From Fasciola hepatica (taxonomy: Eukaryota; Platyhelminthes; Trematoda; Plagiorchiida; Fasciolidae): a DNA stretch of 64,000 nucleotides. Shown one piece after another: positions 1 through 12,929 of the stretch. The stretch is taken from the NCBI GenBank assembly GCA_948099385.1, contig CANUEZ040000061.1, positions 11,268,001 through 11,332,000 of the forward strand, written 5' to 3'. Every line of letters starts with the position of its first letter. The stretch's first letter is position 1. The notes under the pieces were generated by a model, which saw only the letters and a program-made list of their open reading frames with translations, searched no databases and was not told the origin of the DNA. The position numbers and the translations under genes are program-made.

Positions 1-1065
1 GTCAAAGGATCTGGTATGGTTGTGATGGGCTGGGTCTCATATGTTGCAAATGTGTTATCCGTTTTGTGCAATCAGTCTAAGTTCACTCGTGAGGCCTCGC
101 AAGGAGATCAAACACTGAAGGCAGAAAATCAAATAAACGTTGCATTGAGGCGCCTCAGAGACTAGGGCTACATATCATTCGAAAGGTTGAAGCCCCTAGG
201 TTCCAGCCTTCTTCGACTATTTGGCCCTCAAAAGACTCATAAATCTGGACTACTCCCCCAACTTATCCTTTCCATGACCAACTCAGCGTACTACACGAGG
301 GCCAAGTTGATAGTTTGCCCTTTATAATCTGTACAAAAGTGACTTATGAAGCAAATACCGAGATACATTTTTCGCCCTCATTATATTATTATAGATGCGA
401 GTATATTAGAAAAGATAGTGTTATATGTGGATGTTTTTAACTTGTTCTCTAATGCACCTTTAAGTTATACGTCAAACTCAATTTGTGCACTTGTTGATGT
501 AGAAACGATATCCCTTAAAATTTCTACTGTGAATTAAGGAGAATTAACCCTTCAATGCATTTTGAATGCATAATTTGCATTTAGAATAATGGGTTCTCAA
601 TAGGGTCACCACTAGGACCACTTCTGACCGACTCATTCGCAGCAAAGCCGGAAACCCTAGCATTGCGCAGAGCAGTTAGTCGAGTTGACCGGTACTACCG
701 GGGTGTGCATGTTATGCTTTGTGCAACTGATGTAGACATTCTTGAGATCGATCTGTTAAATATAAGAAAAACAACACTAAGCGAAGTTTGTTCCCATAAG
801 TTTACCGAAAGAAACAGGACTGAATGGGCCAAACCATTGATAATTGTACAAGTACTACTATCTAACTCCTTTTCAAGGGGGATATCGCAGCCGATAGCGT
901 CAGCAGCACTTTGAGTGCCCTAGTGAATGTCACTATCAACATCGCCAATATCAGATTCGTGGTGATCACATCACCAACAATCTGATGTGAAAATAAAGAG
1001 ATAAGCTAATCTTGTGAAATTGTAATGTTATTAACACAGCTTTGTTGGTAGATGTAATTCTTCAA
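1..1065. other. No recognisable gene
   Basis: Only short frames of 63-83 codons without familiar motifs. I see no splice-bounded exon, repeat copy or element fragment that I can defend in this stretch. Confidence 0.5.
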
Positions 1066-1074
1066 CGTTTCGGT

Positions 1075-1425
1075 TACCGTGGGTAACTTATCTCAAGGCC
1101 ATTTGGATTATAAACTAATCTTCTTCATTTCATTCGTGATCATCAACCAATGGAGGTTCACCATTGGTGCAACTTACATAGGTCGGAAGGAAAAGCAACT
1201 GTCAAACCGCATCCAAAACATCACCCGTAATGGCTCAGGTATAGAGTCATGTAAAGTTCGATCGGTAAGCGCATCTAATCGACATTCGGTTTGCCTTCAA
1301 AGTTGTCTACCTACTCCCACAACACGTATCAAAAGCAATTCCATTTCGGATACTAACAACTACCGAGGCATTTATCATCCGCCTCTCGAAGTGTTTGCGC
1401 GCAGCAGAAATTAGTTCAAGCACGT
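1075..1425 (+). mobile_element. Penelope-like element, GIY-YIG endonuclease fragment
   Basis: Translation shows GATYIGRKEKQLSNRIQNI, the core of the GIY-YIG nuclease of Penelope-like elements (usual form YIGRTxRxLSxRIxEH). About 80 bases later, in another frame, comes AHLID, then AFKVVY, then TEAFIIRL, matching the downstream block of the same domain (HLxDTGHxV, AFKVIYRVP, AEAxAIRLxNP). The order and spacing are right, but a frameshift lies between the blocks, so the copy is dead. No reverse transcriptase was recognised upstream. It resembles the fragment at 60.2-60.6 kb and belongs to the same broad group. The GIY-YIG domain normally nicks target DNA during retrotransposition. Confidence 0.7.
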
Positions 1426-1429
1426 CAAC

Positions 1430-4400
1430 TTCCCTAGCCGACGGCCAACTGTGTCACACAAGAGCGCATCGATGAAGTGATCTAATTATTGCTCGTTACA
1501 TAATTCAGGCATCCGCACGTATTTTCTGGCTAGAGTTAACTCATCCATCCTCCTGCATCCCTATTTCTCTATTCCGAACTGGCGAGACATTCTTGAAATT
1601 CCGTTTATATATGTATACATATAGTTTTTTCATCTTTGTCAAAAATCTTCAGCACTGTGTATTCACGAAGCCCCTAATGCGACTCGAATGCGGCGTGAAC
1701 GATTTTGAGTCGAACCCCTAATCACCAAGCTATAAGGTTTCACACTATGTGATATTTTGCCCTTCCACCAGTGGCTCCAAATGTCAGCAGACCACTTCCC
1801 GTAAATTGATCAACTCCTATGATAAACGACTTATGTGTAGGCCTAGGTACGTCGAAGGCATTCCGTTAAACAACCTGTAGAGTTTGGCTACTGTACGAGA
1901 GTGAGTATTAGGAGACTGGATTTGACATAATATGATTCATCATGAGGTGTGAACGTTCATATGATTCTACACATCCTTCATCAGCACATCGGCGTACACG
2001 TGGCAGCCCCTACTCCAGTTTTCAGGATCCAGCTCGAGCAACCCTAGAATGACTGGTCCAAAGCTGCAAAGATCTTATGCAAGGGTATGGACTGAATCTT
2101 CGTCCATAGACAGTCAAGTCTCGGTAACAGTCAACACGTCAGCTACTGTCCAAAATCTAGGTCATGGTTTGAGCAAACGGAATTGCGAACGCCAGGACGA
2201 CGGATCACTAAGACACGAAAGGGTTCCCCTCAACACCAACTCATGAATCAGAAGAGACGTTACCAGATGACAATTTGAAACACCACAAGGTGGGATTGGT
2301 GGGATTGGTGAAAATGAATTTTCCATCTTGTATAAACTGTATGGTTCTCGTTAATACATCCAGATGGTTTGGAGTTAGAAAAGTCTGCTCACTAAAGTTA
2401 GTAGGCAGCTAGAGAACAACTAATTTTGGAGAATTAAGTGAGTACGTGGTCAGTCCTGTATCCCTTTCCTGTACACTGCTAACATGCAGCAAGTCTGTGC
2501 ATGTTTAACTTATTGTGCTACATTTTTCAGTACTAACGTTTCCTTGTATAAAGCATTCTGACTTCTTCCTCATCGATCCACCCCAAATTCAGCATTATCC
2601 ACAGTTTCGTGGACAACACTCTCTCAACAAGGTTAATCATGAAATAATGCAATCCATAAAATGTCATTGTAACGAATTTCTTCGTAAAATTATTGTCATG
2701 AGTGACGTTTTTGTGGGCAGTCACACTTTGGCCGTAGAGCACACTAAGTAAATCGGCATCCAAATCATAAACCATACAATCTGAATGTCGTCACCACTGC
2801 AGCCTGTGACCACAACTTTTGTCTGACCGAAAGATGAGGCGGCTTGATTTGCTCAATCCTCGTTCAAAATGAAGTAGATGAACTCACTGAGAAGTCCCCC
2901 TGGGTATAACCACTGCTCTATGGGTGTAGCTTTTATCAAAATACTTGAGAAACCACTATCCAGATTGCATGCGATGGCATTTCGTTCACAGAACTTGGTT
3001 TCGAAATCATGTTTTAATTTGATGGTATGAAGGAACTATTCGGAGAAACATCTAAATTAGAGACTATTTATGAATCAGTATTACTCATTATCGCGAAAAA
3101 ATAGACATTCAACGAACAACACTCATACGACATTGATTTCTAGGGTATGCATTTATAGTGAGCAGGTTATTGGCAGCCATATTGGTCCTCGACTGATGTA
3201 AGTGTAGGATCCTGTTGATGCATTTACTGAGCGTTTCGGCTCATAGAGTTTTCTGTGTTCCTGTAGCTTGCAGATTGAACACGAGCAATCCCCACGGAAG
3301 ACACTGATACTTGCATACTGCATATCCCAAATGAACGTTCAGTGTTCCCGTGAGCCAATCACCAACCGCGAGTTTGTCAATAAACTGTAAAATAAAACAA
3401 AATTCACCGAAGGGATTTTCATCAATTTTCATACGTTCTGTTAAGCATAAATACTCGAAAATGAATTAGAAATGCTCTTGTAGGGACCAACGGTTATTCG
3501 TCCCTGATAAAAACCATTTTTGTTCAGCTATATCTTATGACTTAAGACGTTATCCATATTTGATGGCTTACAAACATTGAACTCTGGAAATTCAAACAAA
3601 TCTTGCATGGTAATCGAGGCCACTCAATTATGAATTCTCAGAGGACGTGTGGAACTAACGTGAACAAATGAACCAAAGCAGAATTTGATATTTCCAAACC
3701 TTATTTCGTAAAACATTTAGAAACATTTCTGAACGGAAAATTTATTACGAACAAAGAATCTGTTTCATTCGAAACTTGACAACACTAGAACATTTGTAGG
3801 CATCTGTATGCTCAGTTAACAGGTAATAAAATACGTATACCAAATTTCGTTCGAAGGAGGAAGAGTACGCCAATCGAGTAAAACCTATGAATATATTAGA
3901 TTTTCATTTATTCACAAAGGAATTACCTATCATTTTCGAGCCATAAAATAATTTGTGCGTATGGACTAGACCAAGCTATAAACTATGTTAGGTCAAAATA
4001 CACTTACTCATCTGCATAAATATAATTACCAGACGACAATTGTCGTTGTCCTAATTGAACTTCAGAATTCATAACATTGTTCCACGGAAAAAAATACTCA
4101 AGCAATTACATCTTCCTGAGTAATCTTATTCAATGACTTATTACTGCCAATCTTTCTCTGTGGTGGTAATTCACGATGCAGCATTCAACCCGAGCAGTAT
4201 CAGAACGGATTTCAGAACCTATCCTTCCATTAGCCCGACAAAAGCGATGATACGAAACATACCCATTGTTTAGCCTGACTGATATCAAGAATAAATGATA
4301 GCAAAGCAGCAGATAACAACCGAACGCAAAACTGGTCCCGTTTTTTTTCTTCCCATCCCATACGGAGCTGTCAGAACCAGAGAATCAATGCCAATCGGAT

Positions 4401-5040
4401 CACTTCATCGTATTTTGAGCCAAGCAACTACTAACAAATTCGATGGGTTTACCATGGGGATAACCGTAGCTGATTATTGTAGAGTTGATTCTTCATGCCC
4501 GTTCATTATTGGTAACCCAAATTATTTTGTGTAAATTCCAGAGTTTTCCTCAGGTGATTAGTAGAACTAGACTAAGTAGTAATACCCCACAGTATTTGTC
4601 CTCTTACTGTACCGACACATTAGAGAAAGAGTACTCAATAACTGAAGTAAACTCAGTCGTCTCTCGCCAATCTAAAGTCAGTAATATATGCTCAACAAAT
4701 CTGATCTTGAGTTACAAACACGAAGGCATTCAGGTTAAGTCGCTGACACTTTTGGCTGTCATTTTGCCTCTTATGATCTATGGCATAAGTCAGAGGGCTC
4801 AGAAAACGCGGCTGCAGTTAACCAATTCCCAAACAGATTGATTAGATATTGTACAACTCACTATTTATTGTTGATGTAGTTGAATTTTCTAATTACCAAC
4901 ATGAACCATGGCGAAAACGTTGAGGCACTTACGCTCTCCTCAGTTCGCTAGTTTAACGAATTATTACCGTATTGCTTCCTCTGTGGTTCTTTTTTCGGAA
5001 GAGTTCAACATAATATTGGAATAAGCAATATTCATCATCG
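1430..5040. other. No recognisable gene
   Basis: Frames up to 118 codons (4485-4841) carry no motif I recognise. A minus-strand frame at 3241-3432 is preceded by a pyrimidine-rich tract and TTTTACAG, which could be a splice acceptor, but I cannot name a protein. Positions about 4183-4215 weakly resemble the end of the short repeat at 36.2 kb, too weakly to call. Confidence 0.45.
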
Positions 5041-5049
5041 TGCTTTCGC

Positions 5050-7950
5050 GGATACAGAGAGTTCATCCAGACACGCGTCGCAGAATCTGGTACGTATCAA
5101 TCACTGGAATATACATTCCACTCAAGAAACAATATTGATGGCTCCCAGTGTCTTATCTATAATCACAAATGGGGCTTTATTTTGTGATGGTCAAGTTTAA
5201 AAATCGATCGGTTCAGACTATCTATCCTAAATAACCTGTGTCCAGACTTACTGCTTGGACGTGACTTACTTCAACCTCATGTAAGTGTGAGCATATCATC
5301 CGGTGGCCAAAAACATCAATTTACTGCTTTCTTGTTTCTTGCTTCGCCACTCTTTAAGAACCCATCCCCATCACCAAAAACGTGTTTTGACCCACGCGTT
5401 CCTTTTCACGGCCTGAGTGGAAACCTACAAACACGATCTCAACTTGCGAATTCAATCGCTCCAGTCCGCTATGGAGAACCAGAAGACAACAATTCAGCTA
5501 ACCAAAAAAGTGTCATTGAACAAATTACTGTTAGTTAAAGCGAAAATCAAACGTTCCCGAACTCGAGCGTCCAAGTAGGTTCAAGCCTTGTAAGGTCGAT
5601 TAGGTTGCTAAAAACATTTGCCGGATTGATCATTGATCCGTTGACCCGATTTGCGTCAGACCTTAGAAGACTGCTCGATAGGCAAAAGGGGTTCCGTCTT
5701 GGGTAATCAGATGAATTAATAATTATTGATTATTCACTCCGGCCTGGCACACTCCAGTTGGACTGATGGCTTGCTTAACAAGGAAATGCAGCGACTTCTT
5801 TCCGAAGGCATCTTTGAACTCTCTAACCCTTCTTAACAAACGCATACTTTGGTTGTCGCTAGTGAAAGTCACAGACGGAAAATGGTAGTGGATGATGATT
5901 TATATATTCACGAACCGAAATACTTCTCCGTTAACTAAAATAGATCAGATTGAGAAGATAGCTTGATATAACAAATTTACTATATTAGGCTTTAAAAATG
6001 CTCACCACTAAATAACTATTATAGATTATAAAGCCCATTCACTGCTTACAGGCAGTCATATCGATACCGTAGCATCTCTTTTTGAGCAACCGGTGGAGTA
6101 TCATGTTTCTAAACATGGATCAAATCATTTCCACTGAGAAAACTCAGGATACTTTTGCGAGCGCAGACAATAGTCTTTTGTAGGATCACTACTAATGAGC
6201 GCGATCCGAATCTTCGAAGTTTCTAGACATAGCCAATATACATGGTAAAACTTAACGAAGCTAAAAGCATATTTGGAGCCAAACAAAACAAGCTGTTTGG
6301 CTTCCATATCTTGAGATGCAGCATCAAATCGGATCCCGATCGATTTGAATCCTTAGTGGAGATACAGCCGCAAAGAGACTCTGGATAACAACTGCAAGTT
6401 ATTGACTTCTTTGCTCAATGTTCACTCTGGAATTCCAAATTTTCTGATCAGATTTACTAACTTGTACACGGTCAAACGCTCCCAGTATCCCAGTCGGCGA
6501 AAACGTTTTTCCGGCCTCAAGAAGAATCCGCAACATGTAAGTTCAGCCACAATTTTTCGGAGAAACTGAAGTTCTCGACATCACCATCGCTGGTACTCTC
6601 AATTTAGACAGACAAACGGCTTCTTTCTTACCTAGAACGTTGATTAAAGCAGAAAAATATCATTTGGCTATTGAAAGAAGCGTATCTCGTTGCTGAAGCC
6701 ATACGGTAGTGGAGGCATTTTCTACTTGTGAGTCATTTTAAACTTGTCACTGACTAGCGGCCTATCTCCTTCATATTCAACGTATTTTGCTCCAGTCATT
6801 TCACCTCCACGTCGGGGTCGGACGTCGAACGAAAAGCAGCGATTCCCTGACTTCTACTCTCGTCATGATGACTTGTCGATTGCTCCAGATGGATTACTGA
6901 GCCTTAACGACCGTGTGGTCATTCCTCTAATATCCCGTTTTATTATATTGGCAGATCTCCATTCACAGCATTTGGTTGTCGACAAAATGAAGTCACTAGC
7001 ACGACTTACTTGCTGATGGCTGGAATTGGATGCCGACGTTGTACGTACAGCTAAAAACTGCAAACAGTATTTGCATAAGATACATTCAAAACCTTCAAAG
7101 TGGCTTCATTGGACAGTGCTCTGGGGCGAGGCAGCGGGCGCACGCAGACTATTGTAGACCGTTCTCGGGTAAATACTACGCTCTAGCCGTCATTGACGCG
7201 TTTTCCCGCTGGCAAGGGAATATTTAACAACTTCATCTATGGCTGATTTCACATAGACCGCACTCAGGAAAACCTTCAGCAGAGGAGTCCGTTTGTGCTA
7301 GTTACTCACAACGGCACACATCTTACTGTTAAACTCTTAGATGAGTAGTTAAAAGGTCTTAGTTGCAGACGTTGCTTAGTTGCTCCACGTCACCTACAGT
7401 CTAATGGCCTTGCAGAGAACTTTGTACGCATGCTTAAGAGTGAAATTCATTTTGCGAATCCTCATACATTGTTTGAACTTAACTGCCCAATCGACAATTT
7501 TCTCATCTAATATCATAACGCTGCACCTACTGCTACCGGTGATAGTCCATCTCAGTTATTTAAATGCCGTGGTTTGAGAACCAATTCTAGTGTATATTGA
7601 AAGCTAATGTCAGTTGTTTCAGAGAAAATAATTTACGACTGGCGAACGAGATTGTCATTTCGCGCAACAAGAACCGGATGGTCACTATTCTGAATCTAAA
7701 TGATCTATCCATTCACAGACGTTATATTGACCTGGTACAGTTCAACGAAGAATGTCAGTCTGACGTTATTTCACCCGTTGTCGCACCAACTGATAATTCT
7801 GGTCTAGATACATTTCAATCTGAGAATCCCACGGAACAACCAAGTATCTAAAAATCTCAAAGAATTCGTTCATTGTCATGAAGAGAATACAAACACCCCC
7901 ACTCCAATTCAGCGTGCGAAGAATGTGATATTCAAGATTGCCTCTTTCCA
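5050..7950 (+). pseudogene. Ty3/gypsy retrotransposon remnant (PR-RT-IN)
   Basis: A decayed pol region in the usual order, split over several frames with many stops. From 5200 the segment LLLGRDLLQPH matches the end of a retroviral-type protease (LLGHDFL). Near 5790-5900, RLLSEGIFELSNPS followed by TLVVASE and MVVD matches the start of a gypsy RT. From 6890 the run DGLLSLNDRVVIPLISR, then LADLHSQH and DKMKSLARLTC, is the integrase zinc-binding region, followed by the core start HADYC.PFSGKYYALAVIDAFSRW at about 7140-7215. The tail at 7600-7770 (LRLANEIVISRNKNRMV) is the conserved C-terminal linker. The RT core is largely missing or unreadable. Not functional; no LTRs found. Confidence 0.75.
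5505..5757 (+). repeat. Short dispersed repeat R3, copy 1 (possible solo LTR)
   Basis: About 250 bp that matches 36205-36485 in reverse complement, including shared blocks such as ATTGATCCGTTGACCC and the end CCGGCCTG..ACACTC. Both copies can be read as starting TGTC and ending ACA, which would fit an LTR. An internal block around 5575 also resembles a tRNA B box. It sits between the protease and RT parts of the gypsy remnant, so it is a later insertion there. Confidence 0.5.
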
Positions 7951-7954
7951 TTTT

Positions 7955-9360
7955 GCGTTACTGTATCCTCTGTTATAATGCCTACTGGTATCGTACGCGA
8001 TTCTGCTCATACGAAATATTACGCTACCTTCCACTCAGTATCGGAGTTCTTCGTTCTCAGCGGTTTTGTGAGGGATTCAGCCTATTCAATCCATTCGATG
8101 TCACATGAGGTTAAACATCTCTCTCTCTCTCTCTCTTGAGACAAGGGTTGCTTCAAGCCGCACCACCACATGTTATCCTGAAGAAAATAATCGAGTTGAA
8201 AGCCCGAGGGAACTCTATGGAAAAACTACTTTACTGGGATTGAAATCAAAGCATCTTCTCGCCAATAACTGGGTTTGTTCTACTTGACGCCTTGCATTCT
8301 ATTCCATTATCACTGTACTTTGTGACTAACGAAACACTTCATGAACGTTTCTTTTGCTATATCCGAAGATCCATAATGGACATGCCTCTCGCTATCTGGT
8401 TCGACATTCCCGGGAAAGTCTTCCACACGAAGAACAACAGGATGGCCAAATATGACCCTCTTGCTGGAGGAGATGGAACTGTTGTATTGTAATTCATACT
8501 ATACTCACGTTCGATTTCAAGATATAAAACAAAGCAAGATGCCATTTCTGTTCAACACTTGGTCCCGAAGTATGCTGAGGATAAACGTGACGACATTGTG
8601 ATCGACTGTGACAAAGAAGGGGAGACTGACTTATCTTCGACAAAAGAATCTAATATAAGAAACTGAGAAACCTCCAACGGCATACATGTAATCAGTGTTG
8701 TGGTTCGAATGACCAATCCGCCACTCGACACAGGACCGCTTTCACCCTCACTGTTTGAGAAACAGAGAAGCTCAACAACGATACACAACCAAGAGTACTG
8801 CTTCCCTTAAACTTGCACCATACACACTCGAACCTAACGTTTCAAACCTCATCGGAGGAGAACGAAATATTATTGTCTATTGCTTTTCGACTTTGTTCTT
8901 TTGTTCCTTTTACAACTCTTGTACATGCGCTGTACAACGAATAAAGCCTAAGTTGTAGATCCCTATCGTCCTGTTCCCCTTAACGAATACTACTGTTGTT
9001 CTCGTCTATAAGAGAGACCACATTGATTGATCGAAACCACACGTGTTTCAATTCCGATAGAAATGAACTATGAAACTGCAATATCAATTTATGCGTCGAC
9101 GCTGCATGACCGCTGTTAGGCTAGATTCTTTTAATTCTTCAGTCATTCCTCTTATCTCCATGTCTGCCTCATCTCAATTCAGGAGTGGATCAGTGTACGG
9201 GCGCCATTTCAAGACACTGCTATAATAATTTCAGAAACAAAATATTTCAAAAACTGATTTCTCAATGACATGAAGTCCATTCCGGTAGCATGTGTGCACT
9301 GTCATCTCTGGGACCACTGCAAGTGGGTAATATACAAAGATTGTCGGTATTTGAAAATCA
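7955..9360. other. Mostly unassigned; possible gypsy integrase tail
   Basis: A CT microsatellite lies at 8117-8137. Between about 8290 and 8830 one plus frame reads as possible coding (KVFHTKNNRMAKYDPL, then, after a stop, QHLVPKYAEDKRDD) and may be the C-terminal tail of a second gypsy integrase, but no catalytic motif supports it. A polyadenylation-like AATAAA follows at 8939. Nothing else is recognised. Confidence 0.3.
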
Positions 9361-9364
9361 ATGT

Positions 9365-9790
9365 ACTTGCAGCATTCCTGAATACGGTAGGAGCCTCGTA
9401 TCAGCAATGTCCGGGTTGGGCGCAGAGTCTTAGGTGCACAAACCAAATCACAAAATGAAACAATTAAGTTCACCAGGATAAGATGCTTGGGACACGTGCT
9501 CCGTATGCCCTCGGACAGGGCTCCTCAGGGCGCAACGTTCGATGAGGCAACTAATGGTTGGGAAGTGAGTCAGTGTGGCCAGTCCATGATGTGGAAGAAA
9601 GGTATGAAAAGCCTAACGTGTGAACTTGAACATGTATGTCAGGTTTCCTGGGTGGGATCCAAGACGCTCCCACTCAATGACTAAATGAGCCGGAGGATGG
9701 AACCGGGTGTCACGATCGGCAGAGCTCTTGTATCGGAACCTTTTTTGTTGATTCGATACTATTTGTAGTACGCTACTTACTTGCTTCATG
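9365..9790 (+). pseudogene. RTE-clade LINE, RT C-terminal fragment
   Basis: The frame at 9481 onwards begins with LGHVLRMPSDRAP, the strongly conserved RLRWLGHVLRMP.xRLP block that ends the reverse transcriptase ORF of RTE-type elements in flukes. Upstream, in other frames, are remnants of the preceding block (RIGWEHRVSNAEVRRRVLG in family form; here NTVGASYQQCP...QSLRCTNQITK in a shifted frame). Only the 3' end of the element is present, as expected from 5' truncation during target-primed reverse transcription. Stops and frame changes make it non-functional. Confidence 0.7.
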
Positions 9791-11088
9791 CTCAGGTGTT
9801 TTACTCATTATTTCTGACTGAGGTTGCCACTGAGAGATACAAACCAAAACCACTGCACCCGGTGCATGGTTTGTGGTTGTTTGATCTGATCTAAGCTGTT
9901 TTCTCTACGAGTTGTAACGGTTTACGTTCGACAGGATATATACTACAAAATTGGGTATTGCAGAAACACTGACGGTTGTTTGCCAACACTGGTCGCATGC
10001 TGACCAAGCAACCCTACTTGGAGGAGGTATTGTTTGAAAAATTCTGGAAACGCTTCATGTGGGTCATTCATCAACTTTGTCGATATGGCCAAGAACCGAC
10101 AAGAAAAGCTTACAGAATACCCTATTTTCGGCCAATCGTATCGGCGAGGGCTTATGGCAATGAGTTGCCCAAATCAAACGATTGGGTGAAAATCAAAATC
10201 ATGAATACATCCAACTATGAAAACGCGGAAGATTATGTGCGGTAGAAGCCTGTTTCCCCACAGCAAAACATTACCTGCACAGTGGGACATTTTCAATTGA
10301 ATAGCTTGTAATTAGGATTATTACCATTATTATAAGCCATGTTTACCTTAGGAGAAACTTGAGTTCACATGCCCATCAGCAGTGAAGTGTACGGTATTCG
10401 CCTCAGGCTCTGTTTGTCAGGAACTTATTGAATCTAAAAACATCCACGGATTTTTTTCCGGTTCTGGTAATTTTGTTCATCCAAAACTATTCACACGTCC
10501 TCTTCGGACTCGATTACGCGTAAACCATTATTGCGTAATTTCTTCAGCCATAATTTACAACAATGCGCAACAAAGTGAAATCGACAATCAGCTAGATTCA
10601 ATAACAAAACCGAGGACCATGACATGCAGTGCGACTGAGAAACTGAGCATTATAAGGGGATAAAAACGCATTACCATCGGTGTTCGAAGTTTGAAGCCCG
10701 ATCAAAATTACACTGGACATAGAAAACAACACAGGAGCCGGTAGGCTGATGCTACTGCTCCACTGATTGACCAGACCGAACCTGCAAAACACGGAACACC
10801 AACTGCTCCAATCTACGTAGCTTGTAATGACAACGATCAGACAATGAGTGGGGCATTCAAGCAAGTAATGCAACACAGTGGTTCGTTCAGTAACAAATCG
10901 CACGAGCTAACCAAACAGACCATTACCGAAGCACCGCACGAGGCGGATACTCATTGTGAAACCCCAACATTGACCGATTCCTGAAATGAAGTGCGGCAGA
11001 TGGATGCAGAGTCGGGGAAAGATTGAAGAATTTGAATCTAACCTAACGCCATCCATGGAAAAGCGATGCGAAAATCGACATTCCGTGC
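9791..11088. other. Unassigned; possible LINE tail at 10.44-10.61 kb
   Basis: An 89-codon frame (9976-10245, +) has no recognised motif. At 10440-10610 the spacing of a KL..RTR.RVN...... pattern faintly recalls the extreme C-terminus of jockey/CR1 RT proteins (RTRxxFFSxRVVxxWN). The match is too loose to call on its own. Confidence 0.3.
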
Positions 11089-11089
11089 C

Positions 11090-11360
11090 TTTTTTATTAC
11101 ATGCCTACGCATTAGTGGAGTAGAAAGGGTATATACTTCGTAGCCACGAGGGCCCACTGCACTATTACGGATAACCGGTAACCGAATCCTGAGACTTGGA
11201 GTGGCGAAGAACCACATAAGGTCCCAGTAGGTTAGGTGTGGTAACGATCCGTCGACAGCGGATTACGGTCTACCACCAAAATGACCAGTGATGGTAGGGA
11301 TTCGAACCTTGGACCTCCAAGGCAGTAAGCCAATACTTTTACCCACTCGACCACCACCGG
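11090..11360 (-). mobile_element. tRNA-derived SINE, full-length copy S1
   Basis: Read on the minus strand, the copy starts with a tRNA-like head carrying an A box (TGGTCGAGTGG) and a B box (GGTTCGAATCC), and ends with ATGTAATAAAAAA. Four other copies match it over most of their length (24.04, 37.34 and 39.89 kb on plus; 23.3 kb on minus), plus a 3' fragment at 22.47 kb. The head resembles a tRNA-Ser/Leu-type gene, but no anticodon stem-loop or acceptor pairing is kept, so this is a SINE and not a tRNA gene. Confidence 0.85.
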
Positions 11361-12177
11361 TCGGTCAATAAATCTCGTCCTCTTTCTGTCGAATCATTGG
11401 AATAAGGGTGTAAGGCAGATCGTCTGAATAGATTATTCATTTTTTTAGAGTAAGCATTGCGGTGCCAATGTCTGTCCAGAGACGATCGAGTGGGTGCTAG
11501 CATCGAAGTACAAATCAAACTTTCAATGATGATCGGTGAAGAGATTATGAATTATCGACTACTGCTAGGTTTCCAGCGGTTACTTTTATTACTACTAATT
11601 TGATTGCATGGCTATGAACAGTGACCAAATCCAAACGTGTTTGCATGAATTGTTTATCAGCGATTGCCCTTGTGGGGTCAATTCACACAAATGTAACAAG
11701 CATGTTGATCAGTCACTACCGGCCTTTGGGGGACTCATAACACCATAAGCGGCGACCGATTTCTAGTAGGCTAATACAAACAATGAGGATTTGTATGTAC
11801 AATACAGTGCGTGCTTCGTCGCAAAAGTCAAAGAAAAGATTGTCGAGGTCATGGCCTAATCAACAGAAACACTTTGCGGCAGTCGTCCTGGAATACCAAA
11901 CACCAAAGTGAATTGATTTGAAGTGATCCCCCGGTTGTGCAGCCATGCGAAACGACTTTGGTGGCTAAGGAAAACTTCCTGAAAACCATCGGCAAACCGC
12001 AGTTCCTTGTAACTACCAGTACCATACACTTCACGGTCTCGGAGTTGTATATGCTTCCATTGTAAACCACGTAGGCGTCTCCAGTATTCGTCTGCCTATA
12101 GAACAATGTGGGAAAGAATAACGAGTAAAGTAAATTCCAGACAACATCTTAGATAGGTTTTGGATAAAAAGTTCCCT

Positions 12178-12180
<3 letters not shown>
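11361..12180. other. Unassigned sequence
   Basis: A minus-strand frame at 11849-12106 (85 codons) was considered as an exon but gives no secure family match. No repeats were noted apart from the microsatellite that follows. Confidence 0.4.

Positions 12181-12246
<66 letters not shown>
12181..12246. repeat. TA dinucleotide microsatellite
   Basis: An uninterrupted (TA)n run of about 66 bases. It gives spurious Tyr-Ile frames on both strands. Confidence 0.99.
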
Positions 12247-12248
<2 letters not shown>

Positions 12249-12929
12249 CAGCAGTTTCCGGACTGCTCTAAAACATGTGCGCCATGAATTAGCAATCGAG
12301 GGATCATCTCTACCTTCTACCCAAAGTCTTCCCCCTCTCAAACCGCATACAACTATCCAAATTTGTGATGAGGTCATTTGTAATAGGACGGTCTGGCACA
12401 CAACTGACTCATCACCAAAACGTTCGACTCAGGGATAGCTTACTAACATTCTCGATCGCGATAAGACATGAGATCTTAGATCGAAAGGTGGCCGAATATG
12501 TATCCACTGATAAAATCACGTGGAGACTTAGTTCATTCATTGTTCAATGGCAGTTCCAATTCAGCTGAACTTAGGTGTCAATCAATTCCTGGATAGAATC
12601 AAAATATTCTCCAAAATGTGCAAGCTTCACTGATGGAAGAATGGTTCCGAAAGCACATTCCATACAAAGCCTCCGTTATAAATATTGAACTAAAACAATA
12701 AAGAATATATGGTCCACACACTATAATACATGTGTTATCGTGAGCATTTCGAAGTATCCTCGTTATGCGTTAGTCCATTCTTTCTTATGCGCGCAGTGGG
12801 AGGAACGTGGACCTAAAACCTCATTGCACAAAGGAGGATAACCGACAATTATAACCTTGAAACTTAGAATGGGAAACCGCACAACGTCCTCATAGGGCTC
12901 CATTATATATAATCAATCAAACTTTGCTG

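Noticed and set aside
10440..10610. Possible jockey/CR1 RT tail on plus
   Set aside because: Pattern similarity to RTRxRxN...WN is too loose and no neighbouring block supports it.
11849..12106. A minus-strand frame with VVYNGSIYN, recalling olfactomedin domains
   Set aside because: Only this short run matches; the rest of the frame does not follow the domain, so it is probably chance.
12160..12438. Tyr-Ile repeat proteins over the TA tracts (also 28.46-28.82 and 59.7-60.0 kb)
   Set aside because: Produced by translating microsatellites; no other coding support.
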